Position numbers and translations under genes: made by a program | Notes under the pieces: model-generated | What the model saw: the letters and a program-made list of their open reading frames with translations, nothing else | Told to the model about the DNA's origin: nothing | The model's database searches: none | In this document: positions 22,201-31,387 of the stretch, piece by piece | Numbering within the stretch: position 1 is the first letter of the stretch | Layout: the number at the start of each line of letters is the position of its first letter | DNA from: a virus | Reading direction: 5' to 3' (one strand) | IMG/VR virus record: IMGVR_UViG_3300026488_000003 | Location: 1 to 46,225 of that record | Length of the DNA: 46,225 nucleotides

Positions 22201-25200
22201 ATCAAGATTTGTTATTTTTTTAGGAAGTTTAAATTTAATCTTTTTACCTAAATCAATAAATTCACTTTTGCTAATACCATTGTCAAATAATTCATAAATA
22301 ACACTTTCTGGTTCTATTCTAATATTTCCTGATTCATCAATTGAACTATTTTCAAGTCTTTCAAATTTAAAACCTTTAAAGTATTCAGAACTGAATTTTG
22401 TTAAGAATCCTAAATCTTTAACTGCTGTTATATCTATGTTTTTTAAATCATTTTCTGTTAAAGTTCCTTGTTCTATTGTTGCTCTTTCTTTAACATTTGT
22501 AATTTTTAATTTGTTTTCTTTTCTTAAATTTGATGCTAATGAATTAAGTTCTTTTTTTGTTTTTTTACTTTCAATAATACCATTACTAAATTGTTGTGTT
22601 GTAATAATATCGTTATCTTTTTTTTGTTTTAGAGTTTCTTTTTTAATTGAAGATATTTCATCAATCAATTCAGATAGTTTTTCAACATCTTTTACTTTAT
22701 ATCTACCTGTTTTATCATCATAAACAATATTTATTGAGTTTAGAAAATCATTTAATAAGTTCTTTTTAGCAAAATCAACTTCTTTTTGTGTTGTTATTCT
22801 ACCGTTGTTAACCAATACAAGTTCTTTTGCCATTTGTTCAAAGAAACTATCAAGAGAACCAAGCCTATCAGTAAGTTCAAGTATTTTTTTATTTGTATTT
22901 TCAACATCTTTTTTTAAATCTTCTAACCATTTAGTATCAACAAACATAGCACCATAAATATCATTTTGTAATTCACCTACTCTCATACCTTGTAGTCCAT
23001 AAGTAGCATCAAACCTATGAACAATTCCTTTTATTTGTTTTGAATTTGATGCCATTAATGTAGCAAGTCCTAAGTTATCTGATTCTGTTGATTGAACAAA
23101 GTATGTTAAAGGTTTAGAAATTATTGCCATGTTTTTATATGTTATTTTTGTTTTTTCATCATAACCAGTAGGACCATTAGTAAATGGTAATAGTTCTCTA
23201 CCAAAAGGAGTTTTAACTGTTTGTATTCCTGATTCTCTTATTGCAGTAGGAGAACCAAATACTTCAAATCCATTCTTTTTAAATTCATCAAAGATTTCTT
23301 TGTATGTTGGTTCTTTATCAATAAATTCTTTTTTTATGTTTTCTATATCTTCTTTTGTTAATCCAAGTTCTTCTCCTATCTTTTCAATTAATTGTAAATG
23401 ATTTTTAGCTTTTTGATTTACTGCATATAAAGTTAGTAAGTATTTCTTTTTATATAAAGATTCAATTAAATCTCTAAATTTAAAGTATTTAGAAAATTTA
23501 TCATTTTTGTAAAGTTCTTCTCTATAAGAATTAAGATGAGTTTGAGTAAACATTTCAGCTAATCTATCTTTAAAAGAATCTGTTGTTATTTTAGAATCAA
23601 TTGTTTGTTTTATTGTTTTAATTGTTGATTCGTCAAGTAATCCTTGATTTATTACATCTTCAAACATGTTTAAATATTCTTTATATAACATAAGTTCTTC
23701 CATTGGGTTTAAATCATATTTATTTTCAGTTCCTTTCATTAGTTCAAGATAAGTATTTTTTATTTTCATAAATAACATTTCTTGCATGTCAATTGATACA
23801 AAACTTTTTTTAAGATTTGATAATAAGTTGTAATACTCTTTTTCACTCAGTTGGTTCTCTTCAATAAATTCATTAAATAAACCTATTTTCTTAGCTTGTT
23901 CTATTTTGTTATCTATTTTATCTGATTTAGATAAAGCAATAAATTCAATTAGTTTTTTCTTTAAGAATTTTAATTCATCTTTTAATTCTTTTGATTTAAA
24001 GTTTCTTAAATATCTATTATCTTGTTTCGTAAGTTCTTCTAAGAAGAAATTTAATCTGCTATCAATATAGTTGTTTTCAGAACCAAGTTCAAAGATTTTA
24101 TTTTCAATGAAAGAGTATATAAAATCTTTTAATGTATTTTTTACTGCTTGTCCATATCCTAATGCTTGTGTAGGTTTTTTAGCATCACTTCTACTAACCT
24201 CAGGAATTAATAATCTAATAGACTTATCTATTGATTGTTTTACAAGTGTATTTTCAAGTAATTCAGAGTGTTCTGTATACATATCGTTTTTAGCTTTATA
24301 GATTTCTCCATCTATACCTGTTGCATCATCTTTTATACCAATGATTGCATTCATAACTCCATACATGTTTTGGTTACCATCAAACTCTGCTATTAATTTT
24401 GTAGGGTCTATTTTTGATAATAATCTTTTACTTGGATTTAGAAAGTTATTTAGTTTTAATTCTTTATTCAAGTATTCAAGTTGTTGAATATATGTATATT
24501 TTTTGTAACTATTTGGAATTTCATCTTTTAATTCAACTAATTTGTTAACTATTCTTAAATAATCTTTGAATTTAGCTTTATTAGATTTATCTATTTTTAT
24601 TTTTCCAGTATCTATTCTAAAAGGTTCAAGATAAAGTTGTTTTAATTTCTCTTGTTTGCTTGGTTCTTGTTTACTAATCCAATCTTCAATTACATCAAGT
24701 CCATCTATTTCATCAATAGCAGTTTTGATTGATGAAATTATGTATTTTTCTGCTTCTTTTTTATCTTTAAAAACTCCTACTCTGTTTTTTGAATCAAAGT
24801 TTTTTGCTACTTCAAAAAGATTCTCATAATCATCAAAATGTAGAAATACTTTTGAATATCTGTTTGATTGAAGATGTAAATCTCCATCTTGCATAATTCT
24901 TCCACTAAAACTAATATTATTCATAGGAGTAAAATTACTAAATTCAAAATTATCTTTATAAGATTTCATTTTTTTAAAATCTTTTTCATATTCTTTTATT
25001 AAAGCTATTAAACCATTGTTTACATCAAATAATTTTCCATTTAATCTTGTATCTAATTCATTTAATAAATCTTTAACATCAAGATTTGATGAATCAATTA
25101 CTTTCATAATTTGTTTTAAATAATCATCTTTTAAATTAATACCATCATGAGCTTTTTGAAACTTAAACAATTCAAATAATCTTTTAATATCTTGTTTAGT

Positions 25201-28170
25201 AGCTTTATTTTTTTCTATTTTAGAGATAATATCATTAAACTCTGTAAATGAATTTTCTATCTCTCTAATAGAGTCATCAAAGAATTGACCTGATTTAAAT
25301 TTAATTTTAACATTACTCATTGCTTTAACAAGAGATAATTCACTTCTATTTAAAAGAGCTTTTGATTTTTGATTAATAAGTCCTCTTAGTTTTGCATAAT
25401 CAACAACTACTTTTGGTATTTTTCCATCTTTTAGTTCAATCATTTTTAATGATTTTTTATCAATTGCTTTTGGAACACTTGGGTCTAATAAGTTAGATAT
25501 ACCAAGAAAATCATTATTGTATGTTTTAATAAATCTTAGGTTATGAGATACTATATTGTCTTCTATATTTTTTAATTGTTCTTCTGTTATTTTTCTATCA
25601 TTAATATCTTTTATGATATTTGTAAATTGTGTTTTACCTTCTTTAAATATTTCAGTTTTAGTAATTTTAATATCTTTGTTTTCTACTCTTTTGAGTTTTT
25701 TAAATGAATTAATCAACACATAATCTGGTTGGCTCTTTTTGAAGATTAAATCAAAAGATTTTTCATCTGAATTAATGATTTTTGATAAGAAACTTTTTAA
25801 ATTATTAATTGAATCAGTTTCAATAGGAATGTTTCTTTTTATTTCTTCAATTAAGATTTCTGAGTTTTCTATTTTTAAACCTAAATCAATTAATGCTTTT
25901 TTAAAAATATCTTGTGTTAGTTTTTCAATATTCAAATCTTTTGAATCAAGATAAATGTTTACTACTTCTTCAAATTCTTTTGATTTTCCTTTAACTACTT
26001 TTAAATCTTTAAAAAGATTAAATAGTTTTTTTCTTGCAGTTATTTCTAATAATGCTTTAAATTCTTTTTTTAATCTATATTCTCCATTTTCTTCTTTTAC
26101 TAATTTACTAATTAAGTAATCAATATTTTCATCATATGTTGTTGTTTTAGAAATAATATCTTCATACATTTTAATGATTGATTTTTCAACATCATTAACA
26201 AGTTGTTTTCTGATATCAAATATTTGTTTAATATCAATATTTTGTCCAGTAATATCTCTTATTAGTTTTATTGATTTAGCTATATGTCTATCAATGTTTA
26301 ATAGATGTTGAACAATTTTTGATTGTTGGTTCTTTGTTAAATAATCTTTTAATGATTTAAAGTAACTTAAATTTAAATCTCTATCTATTTTAATAGTTTG
26401 TTTCTTATCAGATAAAGATAAGAATTCATCACTACTTATTCCTTTTTGTTCAAGTTCTTCTAAGTCTTTTAGAATTTCTGTTTCTACTTCTTTTTTAAGA
26501 GAAGAATCAATAGGAACTTTTGATTTAATTTTAAGATTTTCTAAATCTGCATCTTTAATATTAATGATGTCATTTCTATGATATTTTCTTACTATTGCAT
26601 CATTTGTAATAATCTCAGGTTCTTTTATAGCTTTTATAATATCGTTAAAAGACAAGTTTCTTAGTTCATTAATATCTTTATCTTTAAATTTATTTAAAGC
26701 CTCTAATGTATATGCAGCAATAGATAATTTGTTTATTAAATGATTTTCTTTTATGTTTTCTTTTGTTAGATAACTTTTATTGTATTCAGCTTTTTTAGGT
26801 TGGACAAGAGGTTTGTCTTTTATCTTAGTTAAGAACCAACCAGAGTTTACTTTTGAATTAAAATGAATTGTTTTATCAGATATATTTGCTTTTAATAAAT
26901 CTTTTACTTTTTTAAGTATCACTTTTTCTTTTTCTGGTTCTACATTTAAAGAATCAATTTGACTAATTATGTTTTCTTTTTCTTTGTCATCTTGTGCTAT
27001 TTCACTTATTAATGTTTTTATATCATTAATTGATTTTAGATTATCTATCTTATCTTTTAATTCTTTGATTTCTGAATTATGTTCTTTTGTTATAACAACA
27101 GAACCAATATCATCTTTGTTGTATTTAATAATTTCTCTTACTTTACTAAGATTTTCTTTTTTAATTATTTCATCTTCAATCTTGTTTAATTCTTTAATTG
27201 CTTTTTCTTTATCAATTTCATTATTAATATATTTTTCTTTTATATTAATAGCTTTTTCTTTTAATTGTTTATCTTTTGTGTTTGCTATAAGTGTTTCATT
27301 AAATAATTCATCATCATTTAAAACTTTATCTATTTCTTCATTTGTTAAGTGTTTGATAGATATTGTTTCTATATCATCACCCTTGTTGGTTCTAAATTGA
27401 ACTTTATGTTCGTAATTGTTTTCATTTTCTGATACTTTTGATTTTAAATTAAAGTTGTTATGATGCTTTATAGAATAAATAACATCATTAAATTCATCAT
27501 CATCAAGATGTTCCATAGAACCCATACCATCTGTTTCTTCAAGAGTTTTTTCTAATGCATATTTAATGTTTTTCTTTTCTTTTGCATGACTTAAAACACC
27601 AAGTGTTACAAAAGGCATAGATGCTATTAAATTAAGACTAAAATTCTCTACAAAGTTATCACTCATGTCAACTTCAACTCTTTTACCTTCATCATCAATA
27701 TATGATGATTTACCAACTGTTGTTTGGAATCCTGCCCAACCTATATTAGAACCAGTAATAGTTAATACATTTTTTAGTGATTCAAGTCTTGTTGATTCAT
27801 CTGAATGCAATGCTATTTGTTTAGCTAAATTACCTTTAAAATGTTTTCTTATTAGTTTTCCAGTTAGTTTACTTGATAAACCTAAAATTCTTTTTTCAAT
27901 AGCACTAGTTAAACCTCCACCAGCTAACAATCCAATAGCATCTCCAACAAATGTTGTTTGTTTAGAACCAGTTGGAGAATAGTTATCTCCAATATCAAAT
28001 GCATTAAATGTTAATCCATCAATAGCATCTTTTGCTACATCTCCAAGATAAGAAGTTCCATAGGTTCTTAATGCGGCTTGTGTAGCTTGTTTATCTAAAT
28101 CTACATCTTCATCAATTGTTCCAGTTATTTCCTGAGTTACATATTCATCTAAATTAAATTTATCACTCAT
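19276..28170 (-). CDS. Giant virion or ejection protein with an HEVTH metallopeptidase motif
   Basis: This 2964-residue protein is the last gene of the late operon and its largest. The N-terminus has hydrophobic Gly-rich stretches (VGDAIGLLAGGGLTSAIEK), as in internal virion proteins that enter membranes. Most of the body is Lys/Glu-rich coiled coil. Residues 1997-2001 are HEVTH, in a context (LDEFYQLVHEVTHSIIHKKD) that suits a zinc metallopeptidase; a Glu-rich FEEFETAFIH about 60 residues on could supply a third ligand. The C-terminal region has LNPRFWISNFLTNF, like large polyvalent protein domains. It is probably ejected into the host with the DNA. Very large polyvalent proteins can carry early-acting enzymes; the protease may be one. 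No transglycosylase or RNA-polymerase motif was seen. Confidence 0.8.
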   Translation of the reverse strand: MSDKFNLDEYVTQEITGTIDEDVDLDKQATQAALRTYGTSYLGDVAKDAIDGLTFNAFDIGDNYSPTGSKQTTFVGDAIGLLAGGGLTSAIEKRILGLSSKLTGKLIRKHFKGNLAKQIALHSDESTRLESLKNVLTITGSNIGWAGFQTTVGKSSYIDDEGKRVEVDMSDNFVENFSLNLIASMPFVTLGVLSHAKEKKNIKYALEKTLEETDGMGSMEHLDDDEFNDVIYSIKHHNNFNLKSKVSENENNYEHKVQFRTNKGDDIETISIKHLTNEEIDKVLNDDELFNETLIANTKDKQLKEKAINIKEKYINNEIDKEKAIKELNKIEDEIIKKENLSKVREIIKYNKDDIGSVVITKEHNSEIKELKDKIDNLKSINDIKTLISEIAQDDKEKENIISQIDSLNVEPEKEKVILKKVKDLLKANISDKTIHFNSKVNSGWFLTKIKDKPLVQPKKAEYNKSYLTKENIKENHLINKLSIAAYTLEALNKFKDKDINELRNLSFNDIIKAIKEPEIITNDAIVRKYHRNDIINIKDADLENLKIKSKVPIDSSLKKEVETEILKDLEELEQKGISSDEFLSLSDKKQTIKIDRDLNLSYFKSLKDYLTKNQQSKIVQHLLNIDRHIAKSIKLIRDITGQNIDIKQIFDIRKQLVNDVEKSIIKMYEDIISKTTTYDENIDYLISKLVKEENGEYRLKKEFKALLEITARKKLFNLFKDLKVVKGKSKEFEEVVNIYLDSKDLNIEKLTQDIFKKALIDLGLKIENSEILIEEIKRNIPIETDSINNLKSFLSKIINSDEKSFDLIFKKSQPDYVLINSFKKLKRVENKDIKITKTEIFKEGKTQFTNIIKDINDRKITEEQLKNIEDNIVSHNLRFIKTYNNDFLGISNLLDPSVPKAIDKKSLKMIELKDGKIPKVVVDYAKLRGLINQKSKALLNRSELSLVKAMSNVKIKFKSGQFFDDSIREIENSFTEFNDIISKIEKNKATKQDIKRLFELFKFQKAHDGINLKDDYLKQIMKVIDSSNLDVKDLLNELDTRLNGKLFDVNNGLIALIKEYEKDFKKMKSYKDNFEFSNFTPMNNISFSGRIMQDGDLHLQSNRYSKVFLHFDDYENLFEVAKNFDSKNRVGVFKDKKEAEKYIISSIKTAIDEIDGLDVIEDWISKQEPSKQEKLKQLYLEPFRIDTGKIKIDKSNKAKFKDYLRIVNKLVELKDEIPNSYKKYTYIQQLEYLNKELKLNNFLNPSKRLLSKIDPTKLIAEFDGNQNMYGVMNAIIGIKDDATGIDGEIYKAKNDMYTEHSELLENTLVKQSIDKSIRLLIPEVSRSDAKKPTQALGYGQAVKNTLKDFIYSFIENKIFELGSENNYIDSRLNFFLEELTKQDNRYLRNFKSKELKDELKFLKKKLIEFIALSKSDKIDNKIEQAKKIGLFNEFIEENQLSEKEYYNLLSNLKKSFVSIDMQEMLFMKIKNTYLELMKGTENKYDLNPMEELMLYKEYLNMFEDVINQGLLDESTIKTIKQTIDSKITTDSFKDRLAEMFTQTHLNSYREELYKNDKFSKYFKFRDLIESLYKKKYLLTLYAVNQKAKNHLQLIEKIGEELGLTKEDIENIKKEFIDKEPTYKEIFDEFKKNGFEVFGSPTAIRESGIQTVKTPFGRELLPFTNGPTGYDEKTKITYKNMAIISKPLTYFVQSTESDNLGLATLMASNSKQIKGIVHRFDATYGLQGMRVGELQNDIYGAMFVDTKWLEDLKKDVENTNKKILELTDRLGSLDSFFEQMAKELVLVNNGRITTQKEVDFAKKNLLNDFLNSINIVYDDKTGRYKVKDVEKLSELIDEISSIKKETLKQKKDNDIITTQQFSNGIIESKKTKKELNSLASNLRKENKLKITNVKERATIEQGTLTENDLKNIDITAVKDLGFLTKFSSEYFKGFKFERLENSSIDESGNIRIEPESVIYELFDNGISKSEFIDLGKKIKFKLPKKITNLDEFYQLVHEVTHSIIHKKDMIDYDKLRNDLLYLFEKIQKDDFDLVLNVGSYGNVKLSDYYNFQKKKYSNISDSDIQKFEEFETAFIHSLVGNEIIKANKEKLAYFFSKNQGVKGESFVSLDGNLQKILVIKKDKTTEISTIKDLKKVLNVKFKTDGIDSVGSKILGIINTNDDIKSLLIGEKPFNKTSDLEIIDKINKNVEFFISKVTFKQEGFAKNLGLLDLFDLTQDKVKLNEALAIYNGAMSMLQTTTAEIKEYSESLIKEIEPVEWEKTDKSLGYAITKGLNFLIKEVTNITAIKEFDDELNISFKEMLENQEQINDFSKRKLISLKEKMINLYGMKNTNKIFNIADKINKTQDAIKKVDLLRKLAKEIATIHNNMGKDLITYTESLVIARKIISLKMLSHSKNTDYNKLRDFLSLYKNNKHNEVNRILYMFNQDANDFSLFGENISLDFLKNQQNVALIETKPENESDLIATIRMKDKTYYAIPITKYDMTLGRQKPQLLTLNLDDFERGIFERKINGVYVQINPHNINYASKNIDYSFSSQHTRNNYVKMKQQLAKNEGYEIFKILRDEGFLLSKKEIEQRIAKNPSLRNKFEKLPDNHYLSTMFGTGFYIDKSYKHYILGTKGIDLNKIDNNFIKALSPIIKFTADFTKYTSHQMLILNPRFWISNFLTNFMIFTHHSSLGPLNYVTYHNKAKKTIKELKDKIKQIAKLEEEINKLEFENKTTESIKLKKELEKLKKELKEQDGYLALKYGLGLTIREDIMTLGSEKELTMFHMIENNFGKDIKDGIKWLSFDPEENSLGKKFSEVFDNSEIIPKMALFLHLKDKYNDPEMAVKHTLLAFPRYNNLPAGISIISEFVPYTKFMLSYPKILMFALMNNVPKYITMSLFLTNIPDLLSEPNDSQDEWYIDHNIVMIGDIGLNINSMVSLYDIDSIVPFVGSPIDMYEWIYDTYTLRKGVINTFTPIINQN
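19295..19325 (+). terminator. Plus-strand terminator in the convergent region
   Basis: GGAGTAA (19295-19301) pairs with TTACTCC (19311-19317) and is followed by TTTTCTT. It sits inside the 3' end of the giant gene and would stop plus-strand transcripts. Confidence 0.6.
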
Positions 28171-30162
28171 CTATTCTCCTTTGATACTTCTTTTAATAAC
28201 TTCTGATGCAATATTATATCCAATGATAATATTTTTTAATTCCTCTTCTTTTTTGTCTGAAATAGAAGAATAATAATTTAGAAAATCAAGTATCATTTTC
28301 TTTTTATATTGAGCTATCCCAATATTATTATAAATAGTTTTTAATTCTTTATCATCTACTTGGTTCATTAAATCAAGTAATGTTTTTGTAATATTATCAG
28401 CTTTTGTTGGTTCTATACCAGAGTTAACTAACTTAGCTTTGAATTCTTTTAGAGATGAAGAAGATTCAAATGAATCTTTAATTAAACTAAATTGTTTTTT
28501 AATCTCTGTTGGTTCTAAATATGTAAACAATTCAATTTGTTTTTCTTTTGCTTTATCAAAATCTTTAATTAAATAATTACTATCATTAATTACATTTTTG
28601 TATTGAGATGATAAAAAGTTTTCATTTGAATAAATACCATAGTTTAATGTTGCATTTAATGCTTCTGTTGGTTTTATATTGTATTTTTTAGAATACATAT
28701 ATGAGTATGCTAGTAAGTTTTTATAAAAAGCACTTTTGCTAAATCTGTTTTTAAATTCTTCTTTTGTTATAATTGGACCATCTGCAACAATATTTAGTAG
28801 TTTATTTATTTTAGAACCAATCACTCCTGCATCTGTTACTCTTTCATATAGTTTATCTATGATACTATCATCTGAAAAAGAGAATTTGCTATCAAAAATT
28901 AAACCTTCTTTTTTAAAGTTTCTATGTTTAAAAATATCTTCAAGTAATTTAGGAAAATCTGATTCAGTTGTATTTATAAGAGTTTCATTGTTTTTTAACA
29001 TAGAACCAAGGAGTGCTATTACAGAATCAGTAGATATTGTATTATTATCAAGGAAACTTTTTATTGTTTTAACAGCTTCATTTAATTGACCTACATTAGC
29101 AAATTTACTTTTAGTAACCACATCTATTTTTAGTTTTGTTTTCATTTTTTCATCAATTGAAAGTGAATTGATTGTTTTCAATAATTCATTTAAAGAAGTT
29201 CCATTAGTATTTAGATATTTTGTAACTTCTTCTTGATTTATTGTAGGTAGATTGTTTTTATCAAAAGTTAAGATTTTTTTAGCTATAAAATTGTTATATA
29301 GTTTTTGACAATCTTTAATACCAGAAGAACCACATGAATTTAAAAAAGCATCTTTGTTTTCAATTAGTGTTTTTAGGTTAAAATCAAGTCCATGGTTTTT
29401 ATATGTTTGTTCAAATACTTTTGTTGGTTCTAAATTTTTATTTTTAGCTAAATAATTAATAGCATCTTTTGTAGCAAGATATGCACTTTCAAGTTTTTGT
29501 TTTTTTGTTACTGGAACATTTAATTTATTTGTTTGTTGATAATTTTTATATATTTCTGATTTTAGTTTTTCATTTTTAAGCACTCTGTTTTCAAACTCCA
29601 TTGGAGTATATTGAACCAATCCATCAGGAGTAATAGTAACTCCTTTTGCTAATGCATTTGCTTTAATTTGTAATAGTTTTGATTTTTCTTTTTGAATGTT
29701 TGCTAATTGTTTTAATGTTTCAATTTCTTTTTGTTTTTGTTCAAGTTCATATTGTTTTGTTACTTGATATACTTTTAAATCAAGAGATGCTTTTTGATTA
29801 GCAATATTAGCTAACACATTTATTCTATTTGTCTTTGCATTGTAAGCAGATATTTTTGCATTTATTCTATCTCTTTCTATTTGAGTTAAATTTGATATAT
29901 ATTTATCTGTTACATTTGCAAACATTTCTGTCATAAATTGATTTTCTTTTTGTAAAGCATTAGCATAGTTTTGATATGCATTCATCATATCTCTTGTTGC
30001 TTGTAATCTTGCATTTATAGCTTGATTATATACTTGATTTAATTGTTGTGTTGATACATCAATTTCTCTCCATTTATCTTCATAAACTCTTTGTATATCT
30101 TCTGATGCTTTTTGTGTATTTGATAACTGTTGGTTCACATCTGAAAAATTAATATTAATCAT
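28171..30162 (-). CDS. Internal virion protein candidate, 663 aa
   Basis: The stop abuts the start of the giant gene, with AAAGGAGAATAG as shared RBS. The N-terminal 220 residues form an Ala/Gln/Asn-rich coiled coil (TQQLNQVYNQAINARLQATR), with no signal peptide. The rest is helical. The gene order after capsid protein, a Gln-rich protein, this one and then a giant protein is like the internal core protein sets of podoviruses such as T7 gp14-16, though sequence similarity is not visible. Role is inferred from place. Confidence 0.65.
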   Translation of the reverse strand: MININFSDVNQQLSNTQKASEDIQRVYEDKWREIDVSTQQLNQVYNQAINARLQATRDMMNAYQNYANALQKENQFMTEMFANVTDKYISNLTQIERDRINAKISAYNAKTNRINVLANIANQKASLDLKVYQVTKQYELEQKQKEIETLKQLANIQKEKSKLLQIKANALAKGVTITPDGLVQYTPMEFENRVLKNEKLKSEIYKNYQQTNKLNVPVTKKQKLESAYLATKDAINYLAKNKNLEPTKVFEQTYKNHGLDFNLKTLIENKDAFLNSCGSSGIKDCQKLYNNFIAKKILTFDKNNLPTINQEEVTKYLNTNGTSLNELLKTINSLSIDEKMKTKLKIDVVTKSKFANVGQLNEAVKTIKSFLDNNTISTDSVIALLGSMLKNNETLINTTESDFPKLLEDIFKHRNFKKEGLIFDSKFSFSDDSIIDKLYERVTDAGVIGSKINKLLNIVADGPIITKEEFKNRFSKSAFYKNLLAYSYMYSKKYNIKPTEALNATLNYGIYSNENFLSSQYKNVINDSNYLIKDFDKAKEKQIELFTYLEPTEIKKQFSLIKDSFESSSSLKEFKAKLVNSGIEPTKADNITKTLLDLMNQVDDKELKTIYNNIGIAQYKKKMILDFLNYYSSISDKKEEELKNIIIGYNIASEVIKRSIKGE

Positions 30163-30164
30163 TA

Positions 30165-30929
30165 TTAGCTCCTAAATTTTTTTGTTATAGCATCTCTTAC
30201 TGCAACAGCATGATTATATTCATTTTCCTTAATTGACCATTCTTTAAGAGCTAAATCTTTTTGAAAATTATATTGGTCAAATTGTAATGCATACATTTTC
30301 TCAAATTCAGCTTGTTTTTCAGCTAATTGTTTTTGTAATAAATCAGTTTGTGTATTTAATGCATATGTTTGAAAATCAAGGTTTTTTAAGAACATATCAT
30401 ATTGTTTTGCTAATGCTTGTTGTTGCAATTGATAAGTCATAGAATCTTTTTGTTTCATATATTCTAATTGTTTATTTAACATGTTTTTTTGTTCATTAAT
30501 CAATGGTGAATAATCTATTTTAGGTAATGTTGGTTGCATAGGTTGTGTAGGTTGTATTGTTGGAATGTTTCCAATAAGTGGTGTTTGTTGTTGTTGTTGT
30601 GTTGTTGTTGGTTCTTGATAAGTATCAAAATAGCTTATATCCTCTGATGTTGGTTCATATAAGAATGATAAATCATCATTGATGTCATACCATACTGATT
30701 GCATATTATCATAGTCTTCATAACCAATTCCTTCTGAACTCCATAAAAAACCATCAGTATCAAAATAAGTTTCTATTGTATCTTCTGTTGAAATTGGATT
30801 TCCAAATATATCATATCCAACATTTGATAAATCATCATCTGTATAATAATCTGAATCATAAGATTCATTTGTATTGCTTGAACCAAGTATTTCAGCAAAA
30901 TATTCATTTAAATCAACATAATCTGCCAT
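30165..30929 (-). CDS. Internal or connector virion protein, Gln-rich, 254 aa
   Basis: The N-terminal third is very acidic with many Tyr and Asp; a QQQQQ run with Pro-rich sequence (IPTIQPTQPMQPTLPK) follows at about residues 112-140, and the C-terminal part is a Gln-rich coiled coil (DLLQKQLAEKQAEFEK). A disordered acidic start, then linker and coil, is common for small internal virion proteins. It comes just before the 663-aa gene. Confidence 0.6.
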   Translation of the reverse strand: MADYVDLNEYFAEILGSSNTNESYDSDYYTDDDLSNVGYDIFGNPISTEDTIETYFDTDGFLWSSEGIGYEDYDNMQSVWYDINDDLSFLYEPTSEDISYFDTYQEPTTTQQQQQTPLIGNIPTIQPTQPMQPTLPKIDYSPLINEQKNMLNKQLEYMKQKDSMTYQLQQQALAKQYDMFLKNLDFQTYALNTQTDLLQKQLAEKQAEFEKMYALQFDQYNFQKDLALKEWSIKENEYNHAVAVRDAITKKFRS

Positions 30930-30989
30930 TAGTAATCCTTTTTTAGTAAAGATTATATAAAAGAAGAGGAAAAAGAGAAAGTGTAATGA

Positions 30990-31313
30990 TTATTGAAGAA
31001 CCATTACAGTATATTTAGGAACAAAACCTATTGAAGTTTCAGTAGTAATATCTGAATCTCCATCTCTCATAATTTTATTTGCTTTTTCTTGTGAGATTTT
31101 TAGTTTATCCATTACTTCATAAACACTCATTCCTCTTGTGTTCTTCTTTGGTTCTTTTATTCTTTTTAATGCTTTTAAATCATCCTCAGATATTTGAAAT
31201 GGAATTCCAAATGGAATTACTTTTCCATTAACTTTAACAAATCTTTCTTTATGAGCATTATCTGTTGCAGGTGTAACAACTACTTTAATAAGGTCTTTTT
31301 TAGCTTTTGCCAT
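30990..31313 (-). CDS. Putative head protein, 107 aa
   Basis: It follows AAAGGAGATTATAA. The product begins MAKAKKDLIKVVVTPATDN and has FVKVNGKVIPFGIPFQISE, then KISQEKANKIMRDGDS. Short beta-rich proteins with a VNGK-IPFG block often lie next to the capsid gene as decoration or head-completion proteins. The gene is directly downstream of a hairpin and the capsid gene. Function is by position only. Confidence 0.55.
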   Translation of the reverse strand: MAKAKKDLIKVVVTPATDNAHKERFVKVNGKVIPFGIPFQISEDDLKALKRIKEPKKNTRGMSVYEVMDKLKISQEKANKIMRDGDSDITTETSIGFVPKYTVMVLQ

Positions 31314-31341
31314 TTATAATCTCCTTTAATTTAATTTAATC

Positions 31342-31365
31342 ATCAGAACCAAGAGAGGTTCTGAT
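31342..31365 (-). promoter_or_regulatory. Hairpin after the capsid gene built on the GAACC core
   Basis: ATCAGAACC pairs perfectly with GGTTCTGAT across a six-base loop. On the minus strand no T tract follows, so it is more likely an attenuator or RNA stability element separating capsid protein from downstream genes than a full terminator. Confidence 0.6.
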
Positions 31366-31387
31366 TGTTAAACTAAATTATATCTAA

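Noticed and set aside
19652-28000. Plus-strand open frames of 70-143 codons inside the giant minus-strand gene
   Set aside because: They lack an RBS, have odd Ser/Ile/Leu-rich composition and mirror the coding strand codons; they are shadows of the large gene.
19276-28170. RNA polymerase domain in the giant protein, as in some large podoviruses
   Set aside because: I searched the reading for a DFDGD-like catalytic motif and found none.
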